DNA of 44,530 bases, from IMG/VR virus record IMGVR_UViG_3300031234_000017, positions 1-44,530 of that record; one strand, 5' to 3'. This DNA comes from a virus. The notes under the pieces are model-generated. The model was given only the letters and a program-made list of their open reading frames with translations, had not been told where the DNA came from and ran no database searches. Of this stretch, positions 30,004-37,377 are shown in pieces (position 1 is the first letter of the stretch; the number at the start of each line of letters is the position of its first letter). The translations under genes and the position numbers were made by a program.

Positions 30004-30884
30004 TTCAGCCTCCCTTCCGCTTTGAGGGCAATCTTGTTCTTGGCGTAGTCCACATAGGACATACCCATCATGTCCGCCATCTCCCGCTCATCACGAGTCA
30101 GGGTGACAGTGCGTGGCTTTTCCCCGCTATTGCTGGGTCCTGACCGGCTAGGCGGGGCGGCCGAAGGTTGGATCTGTCGGCGAGGAGCTTCCTCGTTCAC
30201 CACCACATCATCGCCATTGGTTCGGATGCCAAGGATATCTTCAACCCGCTTGAAATAATCATCGGAGTCCACCGGATGACCATCCGTCAGGGCAAGTTCA
30301 TGCGCCGCGATCATGCGCCGGTTCTTGGTCGGATCGCGCACGAACTCGGGATGCTGGCGAATCCACGATCCAGACCGAGGCGACAGCGAGTTGGCGAATC
30401 GCTCCACCACATCAGTCTCAGCGGGCGCCTGCTGCTTCGGCATCGACTTGGCGCGCTCGATGCCCATCTCTACACTGTGGAGACGAGCCGAGTTTTGGGA
30501 AATTTCTGCAAAGATATCGGCCTCAGCACCGACATCGCCATCGGCGCGAGCCTGAGCCAGTCGAGCCTTAAGCGCCTGCTGGGACGTGGCGATGGCAATC
30601 TTGGTGCTCTCAAGTTGCTGGATCGCGCTGTCTTGTGCTTGATTCCTGGCGTCAGCGACTTGGTGCTCAGCGTCCCGGGCTCGGCTTTCGGCCTGCAGGC
30701 GCGCAGCCCGCTCGGCTTCCGCCTCCTGCCTTCCCTTGGCGAGTTGAGCCTTTAGTTCTTCGATCCCCTCCTCGGGAGTGATTTCTTTGGCGGTGGCCTT
30801 AGCCGGAACTCCTTGGCCCTTGGCTTCGGGATCCGGGGCGATGGGGTCTTCTTCAATGATGATTTCTTCGTCGCGCTCGCTCAT
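30000..30884 (-). CDS. Scaffold-like head assembly protein
   Basis: A 294-residue protein with an acidic N-terminus (SERDEEIIIEEDP), a long coiled coil (about 38-145) rich in Ala, Gln, Glu and Arg, and a C-terminal region with RDEREMADMMGMSYVDYAKNK. This, with its place between portal and capsid genes, is typical of scaffolding proteins that template procapsid assembly and are then expelled. The C-terminal basic/helical part would bind the capsid protein. The ATG overlaps the upstream stop as ATGA. No protease gene is visible nearby, so scaffold exit may not need cleavage. Confidence 0.75.
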   Translation of the reverse strand: MSERDEEIIIEEDPIAPDPEAKGQGVPAKATAKEITPEEGIEELKAQLAKGRQEAEAERAARLQAESRARDAEHQVADARNQAQDSAIQQLESTKIAIATSQQALKARLAQARADGDVGAEADIFAEISQNSARLHSVEMGIERAKSMPKQQAPAETDVVERFANSLSPRSGSWIRQHPEFVRDPTKNRRMIAAHELALTDGHPVDSDDYFKRVEDILGIRTNGDDVVVNEEAPRRQIQPSAAPPSRSGPSNSGEKPRTVTLTRDEREMADMMGMSYVDYAKNKIALKAEGRLN

Positions 30885-31351
30885 GCACTTTTCAACGCCC
30901 GTTGGAGCGTTTCCTTCTGCAATTCCAAGGCTCGCTCTTGAAAGCCGGTAAGATTATGAGGATTTGGTTGCCCAGCGGCCTTCTTCGCGGCAATGGCCCG
31001 GTTGGCAGCCTCGTTCATCGCCATGCCGAAATCATATCGCCTAGCTAGGCGCTCATTGAGGATTTGCGCCTCAGTTGTCTGGTAGTCCAGATGAGCAGAA
31101 AGGGAATCCCAGATCGCATCCACCTCTCGCTTGGCGACACGACGAGTTTCTACAACATCGAATCCATGCGACTTGGCCATGTGAGAGATGCTAGCCACAG
31201 TGGCTACGTCAGCCAATTTCTTCACGAGCCGCCAGAATGTCACGGACACGACATCTGACAGCTTGCATTTTGGCGACAATCCATCTTCGAACGCCGCGCG
31301 TCGCGCGTTGCATCGCTCACACCGAGAACGATATTGGAATAGGTGTTCCAT
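30881..31351 (-). CDS. Hypothetical helical protein with N-terminal CxxC
   Basis: A 156-residue protein from the ATG at 31351 (TGATG overlap with the co-chaperonin stop). It has CERC near residues 11-14 and one more Cys near 30, then a helical, basic C-terminus (ERALELQKETLQRALKSA). The segment SHMAKSHGFDVVETRRVAKREVDAIW could be a small DNA- or protein-binding helix group. It lies between GroES-like and scaffold genes; no family is recognised. Confidence 0.6.
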   Translation of the reverse strand: MEHLFQYRSRCERCNARRAAFEDGLSPKCKLSDVVSVTFWRLVKKLADVATVASISHMAKSHGFDVVETRRVAKREVDAIWDSLSAHLDYQTTEAQILNERLARRYDFGMAMNEAANRAIAAKKAAGQPNPHNLTGFQERALELQKETLQRALKSA

Positions 31352-31764
31352 CACCACACCTGATCCGGATGTTCGATGCGCATGCGGATATCCGCGTCCC
31401 GCACCATGCGACAGAGCTTCTTGTTGACGGTCACGGCCCAGCCCTCAGAGGCCCGGAACACAACCCAATCTCCAACCGAGAAATGGTGAGGCCGATCCCA
31501 GGCGCGCCAGCCATTGACTTCCTCGTCCCAGTCTTCCTTGCAGGCCAGTTCGCCCATCTTGACGACCATGCCGACCTTGCCCTGGGACTTGTCCTCATCT
31601 CGGACCTGATCGGTCAGGAAGATGCCGCCCTTGGTCTGAGCCGGGCGCTCATAGATTGCCACGAGGATGTCGTTGTTGAGCACCTCGACATCGGAGATAT
31701 CTCCAATCGCTTCCCAAAGAACCTCGGCAGGGTCCTTTTCGTGCAGCATTACCATTGCCGGCAT
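31351..31764 (-). CDS. GroES-like co-chaperonin
   Basis: A 137-residue protein with a GroES/Cpn10-like core: DILVAIYERPAQTKGGIFLTD (given as two parts: ILVAIYERP and TKGGIFLTD, about residues 33-52), whose KGGI is the tip of the mobile loop that docks on GroEL, then GKVGMVVKMGE, then FSVGDWVVFRASEGW. It would cap host GroEL, as T4 gp31 does, and help fold the capsid protein, whose gene is four genes downstream. The frame is longer than host GroES (about 97), with an N-terminal addition of about 25 residues. RBS GGAG precedes the ATG at 31764. Confidence 0.82.
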   Translation of the reverse strand: MPAMVMLHEKDPAEVLWEAIGDISDVEVLNNDILVAIYERPAQTKGGIFLTDQVRDEDKSQGKVGMVVKMGELACKEDWDEEVNGWRAWDRPHHFSVGDWVVFRASEGWAVTVNKKLCRMVRDADIRMRIEHPDQVW

Positions 31765-31765
31765 A

Positions 31766-31963
31766 TCAGCGCTTCTCCATGTCCGAACGGACCTCGTTGC
31801 AAAGTGTGTCGATCATTTCCAGACCTCGAATGAAACCGGACAGCTCCTTGTAGGCGACGAAATCGCTCAGATTTCCAGTTATCATGTCCTGAGCCACGCC
31901 ATGGATGCGCTCGGTGACTTTCTTCCGGATTTCACTCTCGAACAGGTCGTTATAGGTAGCCAT
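31766..31963 (-). CDS. Small helical protein
   Basis: A 65-residue protein from the ATG at 31963. It is entirely helical and charged (LFESEIRKKVTERIH, YKELSGFIRGLEMIDTL, VRSDMEKR). It is located between the basic low-complexity protein and the co-chaperonin. Small acidic helical proteins near the portal are common in podoviruses and may assist portal or head assembly, but no function is recognised. Confidence 0.65.
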   Translation of the reverse strand: MATYNDLFESEIRKKVTERIHGVAQDMITGNLSDFVAYKELSGFIRGLEMIDTLCNEVRSDMEKR

Positions 31964-31965
31964 GG

Positions 31966-32985
31966 TCAATCGCCGTACTCTTCGATCTTCTCCAGTCGCC
32001 CCTCACCAGAACCGGCGCCGGCATCGTAATGCCCACGGGTCCGGCCGCCGCGCTTACGCGGCATCATCCCCGGAGGCGGGCCGCCAGCACCCGGCGGCAT
32101 TCCCGGCGGAGGACCGCCCATCCCCGGAGGCGGGCCGCCAGGAGACATCTGCGGAGCGCCAGGAGGCGGCATCCCAGCACCGGGCGGCGGCATGGGGCGC
32201 GGCGGCATCGGCTGGCCCATTGGGGCCGCGTCTTTTCCTGGCTGAGCTATCACAATGTTAATATTGGTCTTGCCGACCTTACCGCCCTTTGCGTGGGCTT
32301 CGCGGCCGCCAGTCGGTCGTGTTCCCTGTAGCGTCCCATTGGACACCGATCCGCCGTGACACTTGGCGCACTGACAGGATGAATGGTGTCGCTCCACCGC
32401 TTCCGTCTTGCCGCCATGGGCGCGCGCCATGCCGCCATGACACTTGGGGCATTCGCACGAGAAGTCATGAAGTTCCGAACCGCCACGCAGCGCCTTGGGC
32501 TTAACCATGGACTTGACCAGAGCCTTGTCCTCGGCAGCGTCCTTGTGCTCAGCCTTCCCGCCCTTAGCGCGGGTCGGGTAGTTGAAGCCCATGCGACCCT
32601 GGCCGCCCATTCCGGCCGCTAGCGGCGTGGCCAGCGGGCCACCCGCCAGCTTATGGGCGCGACCGCCAGTCTTCATGCCGCCTTCATGCTTCGGTCCCGA
32701 GCGCTCCTCGTTGGCCTCCTTGACGTTGCGGTTTATCAGCTCATTGGCAAGGCGACCGCCTGACTTGCGAGGCTTGCGCCCCGCATGATGTTTCGCGTGC
32801 TCGCCCTCGACGTGGCCGCCGCGCTTGAACTGCTTGGAGACGGGGCGGGGCCCAGTCTGGACATTGGCCTCAAGCGGCTCGGGCGGGGTCCAGTCCGATG
32901 CATCGACCTTCTGGTGCGGGTCAGTCGTCAGGCGCTTGGCCTTGTCGCGCATCTTGGCGCGGGCCTCTTTGGCAAGCTCTGACAT
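31966..32985 (-). CDS. Basic low-complexity protein with two CxCxxCH motifs
   Basis: A 339-residue protein, mostly disordered, rich in Gly, Lys, His, Pro and Met. AKHHAGRKPRKSGGR (residues 64-78) is shared with the protein at 25998-26471. Two matching metal-type motifs lie at C177-x-C179-xx-CH (179-183) and C204-x-C206-xx-CH (206-210), each followed by GG. A proline-rich part (about 255-320) repeats PPPGM and GGPPPG units. It has no signal peptide, so c-type heme is unlikely and zinc is more plausible. It could condense DNA in the capsid or bind the scaffold. ATG at 32985 overlaps the upstream stop. Confidence 0.75.
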   Translation of the reverse strand: MSELAKEARAKMRDKAKRLTTDPHQKVDASDWTPPEPLEANVQTGPRPVSKQFKRGGHVEGEHAKHHAGRKPRKSGGRLANELINRNVKEANEERSGPKHEGGMKTGGRAHKLAGGPLATPLAAGMGGQGRMGFNYPTRAKGGKAEHKDAAEDKALVKSMVKPKALRGGSELHDFSCECPKCHGGMARAHGGKTEAVERHHSSCQCAKCHGGSVSNGTLQGTRPTGGREAHAKGGKVGKTNINIVIAQPGKDAAPMGQPMPPRPMPPPGAGMPPPGAPQMSPGGPPPGMGGPPPGMPPGAGGPPPGMMPRKRGGRTRGHYDAGAGSGEGRLEKIEEYGD

Positions 32986-33290
32986 CAGGAGATCTTTCCA
33001 GTTGAGTTCAGGCCGGGACGCAGAACGGCGTCGGCATAGGAATCGTACGTGGCTGACTCGACTTGATTCCGATGATTAAGGCTGTCATCCAAAACTATCG
33101 TATCGGCCCAGCTCACGCTCTCGCCCAACTTAAGCGACGTGATGCTCTCGCATACTCGTTGCATCGTTTCAGGGGTGAATTGAACGAATACGTCCGAACC
33201 GGAGGAGCTCCGCAAACGAAGCTCAACGAACGGGGAGACTTTTCCCCCGTGCTCGCGGTCGAACTTCCTGGCTGTGAGCATCGCTGACAT
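32985..33290 (-). CDS. Small hypothetical protein after the portal gene
   Basis: A 101-residue protein with a polar, mixed alpha/beta composition (VELRLRSSSGSDVFVQFTPE, then MQRVCESITSLKLGE). Its ATG overlaps the portal stop as TAATG and its own stop overlaps the next start as TGATG, so it is translationally linked to both. No motif is recognised. The position next to the portal suggests a minor head-assembly role. Confidence 0.6.
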   Translation of the reverse strand: MSAMLTARKFDREHGGKVSPFVELRLRSSSGSDVFVQFTPETMQRVCESITSLKLGESVSWADTIVLDDSLNHRNQVESATYDSYADAVLRPGLNSTGKIS

Positions 33291-35605
33291 TATTGGTCGT
33301 CCGCCCCAATCTCGCGCTCAATCGGCTTCACTTCATGAGCCCCGGCCTCAGCCTGTTGCGGGTTTCGCATAATTTCTGAGGCGAAATCGAGGACAGTTTC
33401 CTTCTCTTTGGCCTGACGGTCAAGGTCGCGGTTCTCGTCGTCCACATTGGATCGATGCGCCTGCAGCTTGAGCGCGTCTGCCTTGGTCTCTGCGTCCATG
33501 CGGCTGGTCTGCGCCTCATAGACGTCAACCGGAGTCGGTCCTTGCTGCGCGCCGACCAAACCCTTGTTCTTGACGTCCTGGGCCTTGGTCTGAGCGTCGA
33601 TCATGCGCGCCTTGGAATCCGTCTCCTTGGCATTGGCTATCTTGGCGTCATTTCCGGCCTTGGCCATCGCCTCCTGAACCTGCGGCGGCGGCTGCGGATT
33701 GGCTACGAGGAACTCATCGGGATTGCTGTACCCGATGGTCTTGATCGCCACCTCATTGATTTTGCGCGGGTCATAAAGCGCCGGGCTGTCCTTGGCCAAC
33801 TGCAGCAGCGCTAGCACCTTCATGATGCGCTGGGTATGACTGGCGGTGTTCGGATCGGCCTGTGGCGTAAGGTTGTAGTCGCTAAGCGCCTGGATGAACA
33901 CCTTCTCGGTCCACTTCTGGCCAGACGGATGCTTCTTGTACCGGAGGAAGCTCTCGGGGTGATCTCGGAACACGGCGACCAGAAGCCGGAACTCTTCTGC
34001 CTGGCTGGTATGCATCCGCTTGTGGACCGAACCGACCATCTTCGTGGCCTGTTCGATCATGGCCAGCATGGTTCCGACTGGAATGTCCTGCTTACCCTCG
34101 CCAACCAGCGTCTGCGCCGATCCAGCCACGCGCTGGCCCGTCTCAACGATGTTCTCGACGAGTTGCATCAGCGGACCCATCTGCGCCGTGTTGTAGGGCA
34201 GCTGCATGATGGCCTTGCGGATGTCGTCCATGCCGCTAATGTCGACTTGGGCGCCAGCGCCAGGAGCGACTCGGATCAGATTGGTATTCTGGCGGGTAGC
34301 GCTCTTTCCGATCAGGAATCCCGGGAAATTGGCATACATCCCGTTGTCGAGCATCTCACGCCAAGCGGCCGTCACGGCATTGGTGGAATTTCCAAGTATG
34401 TGCAGCAGGCCGATGTCGCAGAAGTCAAAACCCGGAACGAAAGTGTACTTCACGAACACCGTCTTGGCCTCGGGAAGCTCCTTGGTTTCCTCCTCGTAAT
34501 TCCGGACGATGGAGAGGATTTCATGAGACGTGACGTCGATCGTCACGCGATATGGAATCTCAAGGCCAGTCACCTTGCCTTTGCGCTTGTGCTCAAATCC
34601 CTTGACGTCAAGTTCGCAATAGCACTCGTAAATCTCCCGGTCCCGATCCAGCGGATTGCCGGCGCTCTGAGAGACTCCGGACTGGTCTCGCTCCGCACGC
34701 TGGACCGAATCCAAATCGGCTTGGCTGGGGTCCGACAGTGGAATGTCGCGGTAGACGCCAAGGATCTGCAGCCGCTTGACGATCGACGGCCGCAGGGAAA
34801 TCCGGTGCGTGATACGTCTGGCGTTCTTCAGGTCCGTGGCGCTAGAGTTGACGATCAGGTCGTCGCTGTCCACCGTCTCGCTGACTGGACGCTCCCGTAG
34901 CGGGCAGAAGTACACCTTCTTAAACGACATGCCGCCCAGGCCGAGCTTCATGAGCATACGGTCGGTGTCTGGGTAATATTCGCTGGCCGTCGTGGTTAGG
35001 TAGTGGTTCAGATCCTTTTCGAGCGCGTCCGCCAGCTCGTCGCTCTCAAGCGTATCGCCGACGGTTGATCCTTCTAGGGGCGGGCCGCCGTTGTGGCCCA
35101 TCTGAGGCGGGTTGCCGTTGGCGTCATCCCTGATCTTTACCGGCCCGTCAGTGGGAAGCAGCTCCGACCTCGCATTGGCCTGGAACTGCAACACCGCCTC
35201 AGCTAGCAGGGGGTGGCGAACCTTGGACATGCCTTCGATCGGGGCGCCGTCGCTAGCGCCCTGAAGGCCGGGAACCTCAAGCTTGAACCCGAGCAGCTTG
35301 ATGCCGGTCTCGATGTAGGATTCCCACTCCTTGCGGCTCTCCTTGTCATCGGAGATTGACCGCAGCAGGTCCTCTGCGATCCGCGTCAGCTCTGGATTGT
35401 CGATGCGGTCAACGAGGTTGTCGAACCATCCGGTCGGACTGTCATCGACCGGTGCACCAATGACGGGGCGACCATCCAGTGAGATGGTGATCGCCCCGTC
35501 TGGGTGTTCGATCTTCAGGATAGCGCCACTATCGTCAATATCAGGACGATCCTCGCCCTCATCGACTTCGATAATCAGCTCAGGTTCGGGAGCGAGGCCA
35601 GCCAT
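33290..35605 (-). CDS. Portal protein (P22 gp1-like)
   Basis: A 771-residue protein, the usual length of P22-type portals. The N-terminal part has an acidic lead, then KEWESYIETGIKLLGF and HPLLAEAVLQFQANA; the middle has YYPDTDRMLMKLGLGGMSFKK split as YYPDTDRMLM and LGLGGMSFKK (about 210-230), a typical clip/wing region; then EIYECYCELD and FCDIGLLHILGNSTNAV; the C-terminal third is a long helical barrel with Gln/Ala/Asp repeats. Twelve copies would form the DNA entry ring. RBS AAGGGGG precedes the ATG at 35605. A long antisense open frame here is a shadow. Confidence 0.88.
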   Translation of the reverse strand: MAGLAPEPELIIEVDEGEDRPDIDDSGAILKIEHPDGAITISLDGRPVIGAPVDDSPTGWFDNLVDRIDNPELTRIAEDLLRSISDDKESRKEWESYIETGIKLLGFKLEVPGLQGASDGAPIEGMSKVRHPLLAEAVLQFQANARSELLPTDGPVKIRDDANGNPPQMGHNGGPPLEGSTVGDTLESDELADALEKDLNHYLTTTASEYYPDTDRMLMKLGLGGMSFKKVYFCPLRERPVSETVDSDDLIVNSSATDLKNARRITHRISLRPSIVKRLQILGVYRDIPLSDPSQADLDSVQRAERDQSGVSQSAGNPLDRDREIYECYCELDVKGFEHKRKGKVTGLEIPYRVTIDVTSHEILSIVRNYEEETKELPEAKTVFVKYTFVPGFDFCDIGLLHILGNSTNAVTAAWREMLDNGMYANFPGFLIGKSATRQNTNLIRVAPGAGAQVDISGMDDIRKAIMQLPYNTAQMGPLMQLVENIVETGQRVAGSAQTLVGEGKQDIPVGTMLAMIEQATKMVGSVHKRMHTSQAEEFRLLVAVFRDHPESFLRYKKHPSGQKWTEKVFIQALSDYNLTPQADPNTASHTQRIMKVLALLQLAKDSPALYDPRKINEVAIKTIGYSNPDEFLVANPQPPPQVQEAMAKAGNDAKIANAKETDSKARMIDAQTKAQDVKNKGLVGAQQGPTPVDVYEAQTSRMDAETKADALKLQAHRSNVDDENRDLDRQAKEKETVLDFASEIMRNPQQAEAGAHEVKPIEREIGADDQ

Positions 35606-35684
35606 GCCCCCTTATCGCCTGATTGCGTCTTTGTGGTCAAATGTCACCGCGCTGTCCCAGTCGGTACCTGCGAGGTATGGATGC

Positions 35685-36005
35685 TCACGAGCGCACCAGT
35701 TTGACAGAGCGCCACTCGCCGGGCGCGAAGATGTCGATGGCGTCCACGTCCGAGTGCTGGACGATTAGCTCGCCATTGGCGCCCATGTCGACGCTCTTGA
35801 CGTCGTACTCAGCAGGCATGCCGCTGCCTTGGAGCTGGATCTGGTAGCGTAGGGACGCATTGGCCACCCGAAGATCATTCTGATCGTGCTCCTTCAGGGA
35901 ACTGTCCACGATGGTATCCCGAACGCTACCCGGAGCGACTAGCGCATTGGGGGCTAGATCGGCGACGGTCGCGACTGGGTTACCGTTGGCGTCAGTGATC
36001 GGCAT
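35685..36005 (-). CDS. Small beta-type hypothetical protein
   Basis: A 106-residue protein with a strong GGAGAACGACC site before the ATG at 36005. It begins PITDANGNPVATVADLAPNAL and has mixed strands and polar loops, with a C-terminus IDIFAPGEWRSVKLV. It lies 79 bp upstream of the portal gene. No family is recognised. The small overlapping ORF at 35992-36117 ends inside its start. Confidence 0.6.
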   Translation of the reverse strand: MPITDANGNPVATVADLAPNALVAPGSVRDTIVDSSLKEHDQNDLRVANASLRYQIQLQGSGMPAEYDVKSVDMGANGELIVQHSDVDAIDIFAPGEWRSVKLVRS

Positions 36006-36117
36006 GGTCGTTCTCCGGGTTTACGATTGAAACGTTGTGCGGTTGCAAGGGTTCCGACCCGAAGGCCTTTTCCCACTCCTCATCGGATATTGGGCCTGAA
36101 ACGGAACTTTGTGCCAT
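35992..36117 (-). CDS. Possible 41-residue small protein
   Basis: ATG at 36117 opens a 41-codon frame ending TGA at 35992-35994, overlapping the next start by 14 bases. The predicted peptide begins MAQSSVSGPISDEEWEKAF and ends NVSIVNPENDHADH. It fills the gap of about 150 bp between the HTH gene and the 35685 gene, and the GGAG inside it serves as the site for the next gene. The ribosome binding site is weak, so coding is uncertain. Confidence 0.4.
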   Translation of the reverse strand: MAQSSVSGPISDEEWEKAFGSEPLQPHNVSIVNPENDHADH

Positions 36118-36162
36118 AGCTCTGATAAATTCAACGCACCACGCTCGGAATCCCTCCGACTA

Positions 36163-36345
36163 TCACAGCCGATCTCCCTTGATCCCAAGCGCCACGGCCG
36201 ATGCCGCCAGCGCGGTCCTTAGATCCACCTCAGCGCGGCGCTCAAGGCGAGCGTACGTATCCTCAGACACCCCCAACTTCTCGGACGCCTGACGCGCGGT
36301 AAGGCGCATTCGCTTGCGCCAGTCGCGGAGTTCTTGGCCGGTCAT
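36163..36345 (-). CDS. Small XRE-family HTH DNA-binding protein
   Basis: A 60-residue protein consisting almost only of a Cro/C1-type helix-turn-helix: ELRDWRKRMRLTARQASEKLGVSEDTYARLERR, here split as RLTARQASEKLGVS (about 14-27) and EDTYARLERR (28-37). The Q-x-x-x-x-G-V-S turn is clear. It would repress or activate phage promoters. The ATG overlaps the upstream stop as ATGA. It is embedded in the accessory block between terL and portal, unusual for a regulator. Truncation after the HTH means no visible oligomerisation or effector domain. Confidence 0.85.
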   Translation of the reverse strand: MTGQELRDWRKRMRLTARQASEKLGVSEDTYARLERRAEVDLRTALAASAVALGIKGDRL

Positions 36346-36551
36346 TCAGCCAACGCCGCGTCCAGAAGCATCTTCCAGATGTCGTCCGGCGCACCGATGA
36401 GCTGGTGGACCATCAAGCCATCCTCGCGGTAGACGACCGTGTGATCACGCATGGCCTTGAGCGCCACTCGGGCATGTGAGCGAGCCATACTCAGCGGCAG
36501 ACCGTCGCTTTCATGAATGGCCTGGGCGACGCTCTCTATCAACCCGCTCAT
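36342..36551 (-). CDS. Small hypothetical protein with DAALAE tail
   Basis: A 69-residue protein from the ATG at 36551, an ATGA overlap with the upstream stop. It starts [15 protein letters not shown] and ends WKMLLDAALAE; the same final residues (IDAALAE) end the unrelated-looking protein at 40359-41081, and both run ATGA into the next start. Short helical N-terminus and the conserved tail are seen in many small unnamed phage proteins. Function unknown. Confidence 0.65.
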   Translation of the reverse strand: MSGLIESVAQAIHESDGLPLSMARSHARVALKAMRDHTVVYREDGLMVHQLIGAPDDIWKMLLDAALAE

Positions 36552-37300
36552 TTCGTCCCCACCTCCGATAGACACGCCACCATGCCGTCTGCTAGCCGCT
36601 TAATGGCGTCGGCGTCGGCGTCGGCGTAGGCGTTGGCGTAGGCGTAGGCGTTGGCGTTGGCGTAGGCGTAGGCGTCGGCGTAGGCGTAGGCGTCGGCGTA
36701 GGCGTTGGCGTAGGCGTTGGCGTCGGCGTCGGCGTAGGCGTAGGCGTCGGCGTCGGCGTAGGCGTCGGCGTAGGCGTTGGCGTAGGTGACATATCTGACC
36801 AAATAAATCCTCCTGAACGCATCTTTCAGGATCGGCCGCCATTCGTCCGCGGAGAACTTCTTCCCGGTTAGCGCGGCAAATTGCATTTCGGCCAACAGCC
36901 GATGCGGAGTGGCATCCCTGCCGTATTTTTCAGCGACCTCAATGGCCAGCGGGCCGACGACCTTAGCATGCCACGCATGCACGACCGAAAACGGCACCTT
37001 GCCATTCAGGCGCTTCAGTTCAGCATAGAACCTCTCGCCCCAATCGAAGGCATCATCTGGTTTCTGATGATCGAAAAACCATGGAACCATCTGCGCCAGC
37101 CAGCGAGGCATAATCTCGGCAGGACAGTCGCTCGGACTATTGACATCGGGACCGATGATGCCAAGGCCACAAGCCAACATGCGGCCGTCACCTTCTCCTC
37201 CATATCCTCCCCTATGCCAAGATCCTTGGATCAGAGCGTTTTCAGCCTTGGCCTTGGCGTAGAGTTCGAACGCCTCTTCGGCAGTTTTCGCAGTTTGCAT
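36548..37300 (-). CDS. Protein with about 30 Ala-(Tyr/Asp/Asn) dipeptide repeats
   Basis: A 250-residue protein in two parts. Residues about 1-168 are a globular domain ([55 protein letters not shown]). Then follows a tandem array of alternating Ala and Tyr, Asp or Asn, coded by 30 hexanucleotide units, and a short C-terminal helix ([13 protein letters not shown]). The array would be a low-complexity, possibly helical or amyloid-like strand. I start at the fourth-codon ATG (37300) because GGGAAGG is best spaced for it; two ATGs lie just upstream (37309, 37306). Its function is unknown; copy number is likely variable. Confidence 0.75.
   Translation of the reverse strand: MQTAKTAEEAFELYAKAKAENALIQGSWHRGGYGGEGDGRMLACGLGIIGPDVNSPSDCPAEIMPRWLAQMVPWFFDHQKPDDAFDWGERFYAELKRLNGKVPFSVVHAWHAKVVGPLAIEVAEKYGRDATPHRLLAEMQFAALTGKKFSADEWRPILKDAFRRIYLVRYVTYANAYADAYADADAYAYADADANAYANAYADAYAYADAYAYANANAYAYANAYADADADAIKRLADGMVACLSEVGTK
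36605..36784 (-). repeat. Hexanucleotide coding microsatellite, 30 units
   Basis: Thirty perfect tandem units of GGCGTN on the plus strand. N is A in 14 units, C in 10 and T in 6, and is never G. On the sense strand each unit reads NAC GCC, so Tyr (14), Asp (10) or Asn (6), with His never used. Nothing else varies across 180 bp. All six frames are open because the period is a multiple of three. Confidence 0.97.
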
Positions 37301-37377
37301 CTTCATCATCCTTCCCAGATTTTCCCATCATAACCCGCATTATGCGGCAAAAGCAACGGCTGAGACCCGCAAAACGC

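Noticed and set aside
31966-32985. Multi-heme c-type cytochrome from the two CxxCH motifs
   Set aside because: No signal peptide or cytochrome maturation context; the cytoplasmic low-complexity setting makes zinc binding more plausible.
33836-34900. 354-codon plus-strand frame antisense to the portal gene
   Set aside because: The portal frame has recognisable sequence and RBS; the antisense protein has no motif and is typical of GC-rich shadows.
36592-36842. TPTPTP and RRLRRR frames over the hexanucleotide array
   Set aside because: They are other frames of the same tandem repeat. Only the Ala-Tyr/Asp/Asn frame is attached to a globular domain and to neighbours by ATGA overlap.
37335-37347. 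CCGCATTATGCGG inverted repeat between terL and the repeat gene
   Set aside because: It is a 5-bp stem with a 3-nt loop, without a T tract in either direction; too weak for a terminator call.
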